Origin: Montifringilla adamsi
Taxonomy: Eukaryota; Chordata; Aves; Passeriformes; Passeridae
Reading direction: 5' to 3'
Length of the DNA stretch: 64,000 bases
NCBI GenBank assembly: GCA_017590115.1
Contig: JAGGNK010010225.1
Coordinates: 2,852,001-2,916,000, forward strand
This document shows positions 40,972 through 53,850 of the stretch, in pieces; positions within the stretch are counted from its first letter, which is position 1; each line of letters opens with the position of its first letter. The notes under the pieces were generated by a model. That model saw only the letters and a list, made by a program, of their open reading frames with translations, was not told the origin of the DNA and ran no database searches. A program made the position numbers and the translations under genes.

Positions 40972-43900
40972 GGCGAAACAACATGAAAATTGCAAAGAAG
41001 AATAACGCTTTCTCTTTTCAAAGTTTTCCACTATCAGATCTAACATACTCCCCATAACTTCACAAACTACACAGATAAGGCAAAAGGCTCATTATGTAAT
41101 TAGACAAAATCTTTTAATTCCACAGTGTGCACCAAATGTCTACCTGACACCAAATAAACATGTGGGAGGCTTTCCATTTACTTCAAAGGTTACTGGACTA
41201 AACTCTGTGTGGGCTCACTAATGAGCAACCTGACTTGTGCTCATGAGCCTGGCAAAGGATAGCTCCAAGAAAATGTAATCTCTACAGTTTATAATTGTTT
41301 AGATGCTGGAAAATGAAAATAATGAACTGGTAGAGACACAGCCCATGACACATTTGTTTTTCATGTATGCCACTAATCAAAATTTGTGGCGTACCATTGG
41401 AAGAATAAAGTATTTAAAAAAAAATAGAAAAAGAAATAGAGCTGAAATTTGTTATCTAGGGTGGGTTGACAGCTCATTCATAACTTTGGCAGGAAAAGGC
41501 TGTCATCTATTTGGAGACATGCACAGAGACAGTGCAGAGAGAGGCATACTTAGGGGCATGTTTACACTGCAGTGCAGGAGAAACCCAGCCATGGTCTTAA
41601 GAGAGTTCTCAGAAGCTAATTTATCTTGCTATGAAAATTAGATACAGACCTAACAGGAATTATTTTCTCCAGAGCATCTTTAACCCTCACACACCCACTA
41701 CCTAATATCAATCTAAAGCTTCTTTAAAGCATCAGCTCTTGATAAGATTAGGTTGAATTACAAACATGAGATTGGTACTTTGATTTACTTTGTGCTAAAA
41801 TACAGCCAGCACACAACATTGGTTTTTTACTGCTTTATGGAGTATACAATTACATGAAATACACATCAAACTCATCTAAATAGCTGGCCATTTAACTGTC
41901 TGTTTGGAGCAGTTGCACACTTTGTCATCCTGTGTGATCTAAAGCACAGAGTCAAGTCTGGCTGCTGTTTGTAATTTAAGATAGGTAGCTCTGAACAACA
42001 GGGCCTTTTCCCCTCCTCCCTCCCAAGCAAGGGAAAGCTCTTAAAAGGTCAGGCACCAATGCAGTTTACTGAATAAAGCTCAAGTTTGAAGAATGTGCCT
42101 TCTAAAGTGATTTTACTACCTGGGATGTAATGAGTTTTACAGACTCGCTTTGTTAAATTGCCCTGACAATTTCCATTTCCACTTGCTTCAATCATATTAA
42201 CAGAAGCTAAAGTTCACAAGTAGTAAAATATTTCAGTGTACTGAGTTGGGTCTCTAAAAAATAGATCATGCACTTGACAAACATATAGGACATAGCGTTT
42301 GGCATTCCATTTCATGTTTGGCTTGGCATGTCTCGTTTAGGGCAGGACAAGATGCCCTATCACAGTATCTCATTACTCATGGAAATAAAACATGGTTACA
42401 CCATGGGCTTGACAAATCCCATTTAGCATGTCAGAAGGACAGGACTGCCCCAGTGACTTGGAGTGGGAATGAAAAGGGAAATGCTGGAGATGCTCCACTG
42501 AAAGGGAAATGTACTTAACATCATAAGACACAAACATACAGAACCTGGGTAAATAGGTAAGAAACCAAAAATCTCTCACTGAAATGAGAAAAGGGAAAGA
42601 AAAAGTGAAGACAGCGAGAAGAAGTCTTGTTAATGAGGGGATAATTCTCTCATTAGAAGAGTACACATACTACTCTGTCAGTACCTTGCGTAATTGCCTT
42701 CGCCTTTTTAAATCACACAGTCCTTGGGGCATGGGATGGACCTTCCTCTGCCTTTGGTAAGTGTCCATTGCTCCCTGAAAGGTACCACAATCCAAACAAA
42801 AATGACCAAAAAGGGATAGTTTCCCCTTTTTCAATGCTGAAAGAGTTCTGAAGTCTTTTTAGAGTCTGCAGAATATAGGAAAGAATACTTCAGTGAATGA
42901 TTATATGATAGGATTTGAAATCTTGCATTAATTCAAAGCAAAAGTTTATAATGTGCCACACAAGAGGCTCACCCATGTATGCTGATTTACAAATTTGACT
43001 TCCCAAGTGTTTTTCTACATTATTAGCCTTAAGTGCCATAGCTATGGCTACATGTAGCACTATACCAAGATTTAAGCTGATTTACTATGACTTCAATTTA
43101 AAATGCAATTTGATGCAACCAAGAGAAGAGCTGGGCCAAGAAATGCTTTTGCTAAGCTAACCCACGCTAAGTGACGCATAGAACAAACAAAGCATCTTGA
43201 CACATCCAACAGCAATCTACAAACTCACTGAGTGAGGGAGTCAGACACAGATCTTTAGGATGCTGGTTAATGAGCTACTGAGGCTCTTCAGAGACAAAAA
43301 TAAATAAAAAAGGAAAATTGATTTCAAAACATTTTTAAAACAGAAAATTTGGAACTATGCATTACCATCCAACTATTCTCAGGAACATTAATAATGCTGA
43401 AGCAGTTTGAGATGCAGTCAATACTAAACATAAAAATAAGGGAAAAAAAAAAAGCAGTACTTAAATAAATGCTGAAATGCTGTACTCATCACTCATTGCT
43501 CCTCCTGAGGCCCAGACTCCAGTAACTGGCCTGACAGCAGGGTAACCAGATCTGATGTAAAAGATCTTTATTATATATACTTATCTGGCGGCACTGACTG
43601 AAGGTGGCAGACAGTATGTGAAGGGAAGATGAGCGCATAATGGGAATGCAGTTCCCCAAATCCCAGAAGGAATAAAAACTTGTAGCGATCAAGGTAAATC
43701 AAAGCCGAACGAAAAGAAACGCTCATCTCATTTAGATGCAAATATATCCGGATGCCACTGCACGCCACCTCTAAACACTATCTCACAGACAGTATTACTT
43801 TCATTGTACCAACAAATGCCTGTCTCCGCTCTAATAATGTTCTCTTTGATGCACATGCTGTGGAAGAGTTGAGGCATATTTACATTCAATCAACAAAACT

Positions 43901-44652
43901 TCATCAGCACAGCAAGATGAGCAGAGATCATATCCATAGCCTGCATCTGACCTTTTCATCGCTCTCTCCCCGAATGCACGCGTGAGGCAGGCAGGCGTGC
44001 ACATGCACACCAGCAGAAACCAGAGATAATGCCTGAAATCAACTTCTGCCCAAGGCATCCTGATCGTTCCTCCTATGGTAAGTATTTTATTCACTTCAAG
44101 CACTGGATTTTAATCTGTAACATCCACAGAGCTATGCACAGTGTTGGTGCTTAGGTAATGAGCATTAAATGGAATTAGAAGAAGGCAATAAATAAAAAAA
44201 AACCCTCACATTTCTTAAATAAGTGTATTACCTTTAACTGTAACCACAGAGTTAGTAAATTACCTATTTACTAATTCACAGTATTAAGCCAGAGTCATGA
44301 CCTACTCATCACAGGCCTGTGCATATTGCAGGACTGTCATCCAAAACCAGGTTATTACACGTCAACTACTTTTCAGAATCCATCCACCTGAATATTTTTC
44401 TCTGAAAATACATGTAACAATTTCAGGTTAGTTTATCCTTCACTAAAGGAAGGATAAATCAGCAATGTATTACTATGACGTAATTTATGTGTCTTGACCT
44501 TGCAAGTTTTACACAGCTGAACCTTGATCCAATCTGTCACTCAGCATCTAGAAATAAAATCTTTACATATACAGTGAATAGCAGAAGTTAATAACACTTT
44601 TGATGCTACAGTTTCATCTTAAAAAACACAGTACATTGCAAACTGTGTAACA

Positions 44653-44688
44653 GGTATAACAGGGCAAACTATAATGGTATAACAGGGC
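44653..44688. repeat. 13-bp direct repeat, 23-bp period
   Basis: GGTATAACAGGGC is found at 44653-44665 and 44676-44688 without change, a short local duplication. Confidence 0.8.
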
Positions 44689-45750
44689 GCTGGATGGAAA
44701 GCTTCAGATACAATGGCTTCTTTCTGACATTCTGCATAATGGGAGAAGCTATTGACTTCTAATTTTAAGAAAGCACATTAATTGTGCCTTTTTACTTTGT
44801 TAGGATGGGCTTTGAAAATTCTAAGCTGTCTTAAAACAGCTAAAATATTTGCCTTAATGTATACCGCTTATACAAGTCAGTTGTGGTCCACTTTTGGAAG
44901 GGTTTTTTGAAGAAAGTGCTGGAACCTCACCTATGATTTAGGTCCCAAGATGCCTCAGTTGCACCTCCTTTCAACTCTTCAGATTTGTGAGGGAGGAGAG
45001 GGTTCATGGATTCAGCAGGTCAAAGTGCACATCACTGACTGTGGCTGATAAAGAGAGAGTTGCGCAGAAGGCCAGATGCTTAGATTTTGGTTTCAGCTTG
45101 ATGGGCCAAGCTGACATCTGGGAAAAATTCTGTTATCTCAGCTTTGCCTTCAGGCTTCAAACTATCCACAGCAAGCACGGAGGGCCCACACTGTGAGACA
45201 CAAGGGTTTTGGGGAATCATTTAATATGGATATTTTCCTCTATTTGGGACATGAGTTTTAAAGGCAAACCTGACCCCCATTCCTAAATTCTAAATAAAAT
45301 CTTGTGCCACATCACTAAGGGTGAAAACCAAAGTTTGTTGCTTCTTTTCAAAGAAAAAATTTTTGTTTATTTTTGTTCTTACTAATATGTTATGGAAGGG
45401 CAGTTACATTATTGATGACCAAGAAGAACAAAATCAAATATTTGAGGTTTTTTTTGCCAAATACATACTACCTTGAATTATTTTTACAAAAACAAAAACT
45501 AAGAAAATGTGTGAATGGAATTAAAATTAAAAGATCAACAGAGATCATTTGTTGAACAAAACCCTTCAATATATTCCATTTCAGCTGCAAGATAAAATAA
45601 TAAGCAGAGATAACACAGTGAAGTATTTTACATAGGTGGAATATTAGCTAGGGATCCAGACTGTCAAAATCTTGAAACAATCCAGCAAATCTTTCTAACA
45701 AAAGACTTTATACTCATTATTGCCAGCTGAATATGTGTTAACTTTGGGTC

Positions 45751-45862
45751 CTATATTTTACAGCAACTAACTATATTTTATAGTTTATAAAATATATAAA
45801 ATTTTATATTATATATATATATATAATATAAAATTTTTTTCTATATTTTAAAGCAACTAACT
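45751..45862. repeat. Perfect 40-bp AT palindrome between 22-bp direct repeats
   Basis: The palindrome at 45798-45837 is exactly self-complementary, with its centre between 45817 and 45818. It lies between two copies of CTATATTTTA(C/A)AGCAACTAACT at 45751-45772 and 45841-45862, which differ by one base and are 90 bp apart. A half copy (CTATATTTTA) also starts at 45771. The pattern may come from insertion of a small foldback element with a duplicated target, or from slippage. Confidence 0.9.
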
Positions 45863-46394
45863 TCAGAACCACAAATGACTGCTTCATCACTGAGCAATCT
45901 TGTTTTTAAACATGATTAGAAGTGGCAGTACAAGGCTGAGGGTCATCTGAGTCATCCAAACTTCCAGATGTGAGCTCCTACTCACCAAAATCAAGTTCTG
46001 CCTTAAAACAACAAAACATGATTCCCTGAAAAATATTTGTACATGTATCTGTAATCTGGATATTTATATTGGGACAGCCAGATTTCGAAGTTGTCTAAAA
46101 CAAGTATTAGAGACATATATCCCAAGAGTGCATCTCTCAAGAGTAGCAATTTGAACAGAGTAGATCATTCTCTTAGCAAACACTTTGTACGTCTCAAGGT
46201 TTTCCTCTACATAATATTTACATGAACAGTAATTCTGACAAAAAAAAAAGGACCACAACACAAACAACCAAAAACATGAAAGGAGAACTAGACCTCATTT
46301 GCTTCTTATAGCTCTCTAACTTAGCCCTATATTTCTCACCATTCTATCTTCATGTTAAACCTTTTAGCAGTGAAGTATCTGCATAGATAATACA

Positions 46395-46523
46395 GTTTGT
46401 GGTGGTTGGTTGTTTGTTTTTGGGGTTTTTTTTGGTTTTTTTTGGTTTTTTTTTTTTTCTGTTTTTGTTTTTGGTGGGTTTTTTGTTGTTGTTGGTTTTG
46501 GTTTGTTTGTTTTTTTTTTTTTT
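46395..46523 (+). repeat. Long T/G-rich low-complexity tract
   Basis: About 130 bases of almost pure T and G, with GGTTTT-like and GTT units and a final run of 14 T. It is one of the largest simple-sequence blocks here. On the RBMS transcript it would read as A/C-rich, like the block at 53690-53850 on the opposite strand. Confidence 0.85.
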
Positions 46524-46529
46524 AAAGGT

Positions 46530-49500
46530 AGTCTTTAATGTAATAAAAACCTGCCAGGTTAATGGAAGCTAATCCTCATTTCTTAAAATGTGAGATTTTA
46601 TCATAACTGAAGCAAATGTTCCCATGGGGCAAAAATTCCAGGATTTAATATGTTAGAAACCCATCTATCCCCTATTGCTAATTTCTCACATTCACTTTGT
46701 GAAATGCAGCATTTCAGAAAGCATTTAAAGTTTAGAAACACATAAATATAACTTACTTTCTATTTCTCCTATTTGGCTTACTATATTTTTTGAATGATAC
46801 AGGCTAGAAATTAAGCTCTGGGACACTAAGCCTCTCCTAGCACAACTCAAGATACTTGGGGTGTCACATTTATGGTGTTAAACAGCCAACCAGTTGCTGT
46901 ACTCACTAAAGACATGCCGAAGAACAGATCTTTAGCTGTGAAGGTTTGCGAACACTTGTGGCATAATTTTAAAACTTCTGTTTATAAAATATAAACTCTG
47001 CATTTGAATCTAGACCTGGTAAGGCTTTCAGAGATTTAACTGAGCAAATGAAATTTAACAACAGAACATGCAAAATAATGTAGCTATACATCTGCTAAAA
47101 ATCAGAATCTCTAATTCAAACTCTATTGTCCATCAATTGATAAAAGGCAATAAAATATACATATTACAGCACTGCAGACTCTCTGAAAAATAGCATACAG
47201 CTCCACTCAACAAGATTTAAGAAAGATGGATTTTAAATAGAAAAGGTATAGAAAAACACTATCAGTCAGTGGAATAGCACAAGAATAACTGTGAATATCC
47301 CAGAAGAGAAACTGTCTGCCTGTGGCAATAGCACCGCCCAGCTCAGATCCAAAACTGCAACAGGATTGTGATAAGTGTGTAGGAACGCCCTAAAAAGAAT
47401 ATATTATATTCACAATAGCAAAATGAAGGATGCAAATGTATCATTCTGCTTTCCCTATGCTTTGTGTGGATTGACTAGAGTGGAAAAGACTAAAGTGAAA
47501 GGACTTTACTTACATGGGAACAAAGGGGGACATTACAGAAGTAAAAACATTTGTCAAGTCAAATACCACTATTAAAAACTTCTAAAATATTAAGTTAAAG
47601 ACAAACACAATGGGTTATCAAAAAAAAAAAAAAGCCAAACCAGAAAACAGGCAATAAATAGTATTTATAGCTATTGTTATGGATGAACGAGGCCAGAGTT
47701 ACACTATTATTCAATGCCTGATCTGATCTATGGATCACTAAGACCAGGTGACTTGAGAGTGCTGTGGTTTGTGAGAGGTTTCCATCACTGATTCAGAGTG
47801 TTTCAGGTCTCAGTTACTACACTGATTCAAAGGACCTCTCAACAAAGAAATGGAGAAACCTTTAGTAAAACCCAGTATAACAGATAAAGTACTAGATGAT
47901 CCTCCCAGGAGGAAAGTGCCTGGGACATTTTCAGACGACGTCCTTTAGATAAGTCTGCACCAGGCTTCCCAGATGTCTTGGGATCAAAGAGAGCCAGCAC
48001 AACAGTCACTTAGAGGAGTGCAGAGAGGCACCCTTGTAACTAACCTAATTGCTCACTGACATAAAATGTTGAGCCTCTTCAAGTTGCCCTTGTAGGCCAA
48101 TCTGGAAATTTCTTATATACTCAAGATAAGTAAATAGTATGCAACAATATAATCATGCAAGATGAAACTATTTATTTGAACTTCAAGGAAAGCAAAGCAG
48201 AGTCTGCATCCAACACTCCTTTTTAACAGAGAAAGCCTGAGTTCAAGTAGACCAAGAAGACTGATCGTACAAAAGACAGCCATTATGTATTTCAGCTAAT
48301 TAAATTTCATTCTGAAAGGGAAGCATTTCCATTACTTTAGGCTCAGCAGCCCCAGGAGAGAGGGCAGGGCAGCAAGACCACTGCAACCCCATTACAGGCA
48401 GACTTCAACCTGGTTTGGATCAGTTCTGGCTCCTTTACCAAACCCACGACTTTACCATGTGCAATGGGCCGTGCAGCAGCAAGGCAGGCTGAAGTGAATT
48501 AGATCATGCTATTAGGAGTGGTGACCTTTCACTGATGAACAGTTTTTAAGCAAGGGAAAAGATTTTTTGGAAGCTAAGACACTGCAAAAACCCTCACTTC
48601 ACTGACTCCACATGCTGCTTTATGCTGCATCCCTATAATATAGCAACATAGACATATAAATGATAGTCCTGGCTTTCCATAACAAGCTATAATTGGAGTA
48701 GGTGACTAGGAAAATGTTTAGATAAATGGTGGGATCACAACCTTTTATGCAAAATGGACAAATAAGTTATGGAAATATCTGGGAAACCCTGAGGCTGTGT
48801 AGCTCTACTGCAAGCTACAGGCACAGTTAAAGCAGACAGTAAATCACTAAATCTCGTCTCAGAGTTTACAGTTTTGTTGTTGTTTTGGAGTTTTTTGCCA
48901 GGTTTTGTTGACAGATGGAAAAATACTGGCTGATTATGACCAAGATTTAATTTACCTCCAACTTCCCTTTCTATTTCTACAGCACATGCCTAAAAACCCA
49001 CATACTATTTTATTTTCAGGGCTTAGAGGTATAACTAGCAAATAGTCATACTCCAACAGCCCATATTATAAAAATACCACTGCAATACTTTTCGCTACTC
49101 ATGAGAATCTCATTATATTATACAATTTTCTCATGAATATTTCTAAATTATCATCTATAAATGTGGGCACACATTGATATAAATATAGTTTCTTGAATAC
49201 TTATCAACTAGGTATGCACAGACTAAAACCCTCTATGTCCATACACAGAGAGACAGAAATGTGATACTGCACTGGAACAGCATAATCTAAGTGGGGTAGT
49301 AAGGTGCCAAAGATACCTTTGAAGATAGGGAAGCTTTTCTTCAAGGTGTCTTCTCTTTCTTTACCTGTCTACCAACTGAATTTAAAGACCAAAAATTATT
49401 CAATTGCATGAAGAAGTGATGTCTGAGACACAGACTTCAGTCTCAACTACTAGAAAGGTATGTTCATTTGTTCTGAGGAACTCAAGCTTTCTAGCACCAA

Positions 49501-52500
49501 GCCTTAATTATCCCAACTCCAAAGTTTTTTGCTAGAAACAAACATGTTTTTCAATATCTGTTTTCCTTTTTGAATTGTGGTAAGAATATCAGGATAGAAT
49601 ATGACTGTCAAGTGGTAATCATTGAACATTCTCCACTTTGCTACTTACTGGCATCCAGATAAAGCTGTATCCATTTTAACAAGGCAAAAATATACCTCCA
49701 ACCAAATACCCTATCCATATTCTAACCATGTGTTCACACGGGGAAGGTCCAATTTTTCCAACTACAAAAATGCCTTTACAGCTGCTTTCATCAAAGTTTT
49801 CATTGTTCTCTGTGGTTTTTGAGAGCACAAAGTTGTGAGGAGCAGTAGAGGAAACAGCCATTGCACCTCCATCAAGGCAGTGCAAGGGGCGTCTTTGGTA
49901 GGTGTACATCTCCCAGATGTACTTAGTACATACCTTTGGGAATCACAGAAAGACTCCACCTGCCTACACAGTGGAGGAACTGGCAATTTAGAGCCCCTAG
50001 GTTCTTCTACATGTCCACCATTTTGAGCTATTACTAATAAAATGACTAACATTTTCTACCATGAGCTCTCAAGAAAGAAGACTATGAATATAAATCTCTC
50101 CTAAATAAGGATTCATTGCACAACATGACATCTGCTGCAGTCCTTTCCTGGGTTTAGATATGAAGGCATGTGCTGCAGCATTGCTGGTCACATCATGCCC
50201 AAGCAGTGGGTGCAAGACAAAATGCACAGGGGTGCTTCAGTAGCCCCTGGCAAAGATAAAGTCCTCAAGCCCACTGACAGAATTGGCCAGATATTGATCC
50301 ATTGGTGGCATCAGTTTCAGGTACTGCTCATCAATATGACAGATATTAATTTGATCTAATATTTAAGGAAAGCTGTGACCAAACAATTCCAGACTTTAAG
50401 GCAGTTATTTATAATGCCTTATTTATACAGAGATGGGGAGAGTTGGGTATATTTCCTTTTGACACACTGAACACATGTCCTGTACTTGGGGTTATACTTC
50501 TCTTCACTTGCTGCTTTAAAGGAATAGCTCTGTTACATTTTTTTAACACTTCAATTATTTCTGGGGTACATTTTTTCTAAAGCTGACAGCTCTTATTTTA
50601 AAAATTGATCCTCCTAGGCTTAATCTAATATGTGCATTTATCCTTGTACAAAATGAGGACTGCCTTACAAAGTACCTGATACCAGCCAAATGTACTATTC
50701 CTCTCTGTGTCCATTTTCCCATTTCCCAGGCTGCAGCACTACACAGCATTAGCAATATTTGCCTCATGTCCAACATATTGATATAAAATGACCCTCTGAG
50801 CTTCCTGTCAGCTCTGCTCTCATATTACAAAGCCACTTTAACATGCTTCACGTTCATTACTTAGCAACTGCTCCTTGCTTCTAAGAACCACATCCTTATT
50901 GACGCATGCACATCCTGGCACATCTTTCTTAAAACTGGAAACAGAACAGGGATTAAAGGAAGTTATGATTGCATTTTATAAAATCGTAAGTGCAATGAAA
51001 AGGATTCATCGGGAACAAGAGCCTTCTATCTCTCCTGATACAAGAATTAGCAAGCAATCAATGCAATCTACGTTGCAGGTCTAGAGAAAGCAAAGGAGAT
51101 GGATCTTTGAAGAACACGAAGTTAAACTGAAGAATTTCTTAAAGCTGGATGTTGTGCTGCCAAAATTTTAAATGCAAAACAGGCAGCATAAATTGTTTAT
51201 TTGGGGATGGGGAGGCAGTTCTACAAATGACTATTCAATACAAGCTGAAGAAATCCCAAATTGCAAATTGCTAGAGGCTAAGAGACTACTCTGGGGAAGT
51301 ATCCTCAGTTGCTTGTCTGGTTCTTGTACTCCTCTGTTGGCATGCATTATAGTGCATTATCAGAAAGAGAATCTGATATCAGAAGGAACTTTATTCTGGT
51401 CTGATATGGCCAGAATGAGTTTTACATTCTTATATCTCTTACATTTATTTTGATCACATCAAAGCTACTTTATCATGACTACAAATAGAATTCAACCGTT
51501 CATGTCATCGTTATCTCCCGTCCTGAGCACAAATACGTAAAGGGAAAGGACTAAAAAATTCAGTGAGCTTCCATTATGACTCAGTATGTTGTATATAGCA
51601 TGAGCACAGCCTAATTTCATATTTTTATATAAAGGAAAAATAGAGTTTCCTAATATAGTGACAAAAATTATCATTCATTAGTGAACAAAACTGCATCTAA
51701 ACTAAAATTTATTTAGATTACAGGCAGACTACTCAGTCATGTCGGTTGAATGGGAGACAGTCATTAATAAAGAAATAACAAGCAGAGTATTCACTATACA
51801 GTAACATTTAGATATTCAGAGGGGGATGCGTGGCTGCACAGGGAATATCTATGCATATTACTGGTAGATTTGTGTTTACTGATAGAGTGTGCACCTGTGC
51901 ATTTCCAGGCTGATGAGCTGCTATACAGGCACTCACATCAGCTCAGAAGAAATGCCACTGAAGTTTGCACACCTGCTTTCCAAATCAAACCAAATAATCT
52001 GACAGTGGCCTGGTTTTCACACAAATTGCATTGCTTTGTTGAAGCTGTGTCTCAGTCCAGACTAAGTGGTACCCCAAAAAGCATGCACATATCCTCCTGC
52101 TGGTGGTCACATGAATCATCATGCTAGACACAATGAATTTTTGTTTCTCACCTTACGAAAGCATTGTCCTCAGGCTGATCTACAGAAGAACATAATTAAA
52201 TGATATGTCACTGAAAGGAAGGCTATGTCCATTTTCTACCACAGTAATATTTTCTAAAACCACAGTTTTTTGATCATTTCAGCGTGTGCTGGGTTTTTCC
52301 TGGTGAGTAAAGCTGTGCTTACTGAATTTAGAACACAGTTTTGCTCAGTCTGAGCTGCAGATTCCCAAGCTGCATAGTTGTGGTTGGATAACTCCTCCGT
52401 GGGGCGTTTGGAGTTTCCTGAGTGTGGAGGCAAAAAAGAATTAATCTGACTCCAGTGTTTAACTCATTTTCAGGACTCAGATTTCCTGTTCTGCAAACAT

Positions 52501-53449
52501 AAAGGGCTTGCAAAGAGTGTGTAAGAGCTTCCAAGATGTATAGCTCTGTGAGTGCTAAAGATAGGGAGCCCCATTCTTCTCCCCAGCCTAGATTGCCAAA
52601 GCTCTGTGGATTTCAGTTGTATTATTACCAATTCAAATGTGTTCCAAGTCAGAGGAAAGTCAAGAACAATGTGTATTTATGAAAAAAGGCCAACTCTTGT
52701 TTGGCTGAAGTTCATAACCCGAAAAGAACCCAGTAATTCCACTATTCTTCAGTCTAAAAGTTGGCTACATTTTTCACTTTCAGCATCTGTTCTGTGGTGC
52801 AAGGCATTAATAGCATGGAGGTGGATATATTTACTGATTGTTTACATTTTAATTTTCAAAGGCAGAGGAATGTTTTAATGTTAGATGAAGTTACAGTATT
52901 AAAAAAAAATCAAGTAAATGAAATCTAGAAACTAAAGCAGCACTTGAAAAGGGAAGGAAAATACCACGGCCAGGTCTATCTGAGGTGATAGCTAGAGAAT
53001 AAACACAATTGTGTGTGCTGTAAGATTTTCTAAGCTAACTTAGTGGTTAAGAAAGATGCTGAGCTACAATTTTTGGGAACAAAGGAACATAGTACTGACC
53101 TAATTCCTCTCAATTGGCCAACAGTAAAGTTCCATGCACTTTCAGAGAGCAGAATTATGTCAAGTTAAGCACTTCTGAAAACCCCCAAAGAAATTATTGT
53201 TTATAAATTTGGCAGATGTGGTTCAAACACTGTCAATGTGCATACCCTCCTTCATGCTGATCTACATGTTTTTATGAGCAACACATGCAAGTGTGAAAGG
53301 ACTGCTGGATTTAGTATCCCCAGGATAACCTGATGTTCTTTCAAGAATGGCTCAAGCTAATGCATTCTATATTGGCTTGTGAGTACACATCTAAAAGCAG
53401 GAAAAGGATCTTAAGATCATTTCACACTGGCTACCATACAGCTCTCAGG
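46530..53449. other. Intronic sequence, nothing recognised
   Basis: Seven kilobases with no exon, RNA gene or strong repeat noticed. Open frames at 49676-50052 and 51172-51453 resemble no known protein. Confidence 0.5.
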
Positions 53450-53600
53450 TAGAAGCATAAAATTTTCAAGGTTGGATAAGACTAGGAAGTCCTTCCATTA
53501 TGTCACGTATCTTTGCTACCACCCCATCTATCATTGTTGGTGCAAAGCCACTCATTGCTTTAGTCATGATTGTGTAGGATGCTCATAGGACACTGTCATC
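53450..53600 (-). mobile_element. Probable CR1 3'-end relic, antisense to the + strand
   Basis: The start reads AAAATTTTCAAGGTTGGATA, close to the reverse complement of the CR1 3' region as known in birds (pattern AAAATTGTCAAGGTTGGAAAAGAC in some subfamilies), with a CACCCCATC stretch where CR1 usually has a CCACCATGCCCAC stretch. The similarity fades within about 100-150 bases. The typical ATTCTATG tail repeats are not seen. The copy is old; its edges are guesses. Confidence 0.45.
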
Positions 53601-53731
53601 CACTACTGCAGATATTTGAAATTTAAAGTTAGCCCTTTGCTAGCACATCTGTGATTCAAATCCTGAATTCAGACAGTGCTTCATCTGGAGGGAAAAAATA
53701 AAAACAAACCACAATCCCTCCCTGCCCAAAA

Positions 53732-53850
53732 ACAACAACAAAACCAACCAAACAAAAAAAACCCCCAAGACAACAAAAAAACAACAACAAAACCAACCAA
53801 ACAAAAAAAAACCCCAAGACAACAAAAAACAACAACAAAAAAAAACCCTT
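53732..53850 (+). repeat. A/C-rich minisatellite, 48-49-bp unit, about 2.4 copies
   Basis: ACAACAACAAAACCAACCAA starts at 53732 and again at 53781, with the start of a third copy at 53829. The units include C runs and a CAAGACAAC segment, and differ mainly in A-run length. The overlapping open frames on both strands (53640-53868) are artefacts of this repeat, reading as runs of Lys/Asn/Gln or Phe/Leu/Val. Confidence 0.9.

Larger units (their letters stand above)
37842..45750. other. Intronic sequence with one candidate regulatory block
   Basis: No exons recognised. The part at about 43640-44060 has more CpGs than its surroundings and a perfect octamer ATGCAAAT at 43736-43743, and might be a conserved element. 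A 13-bp direct repeat lies at 44653-44688. The frame 41303-41641 has no recognisable family. Confidence 0.4.
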
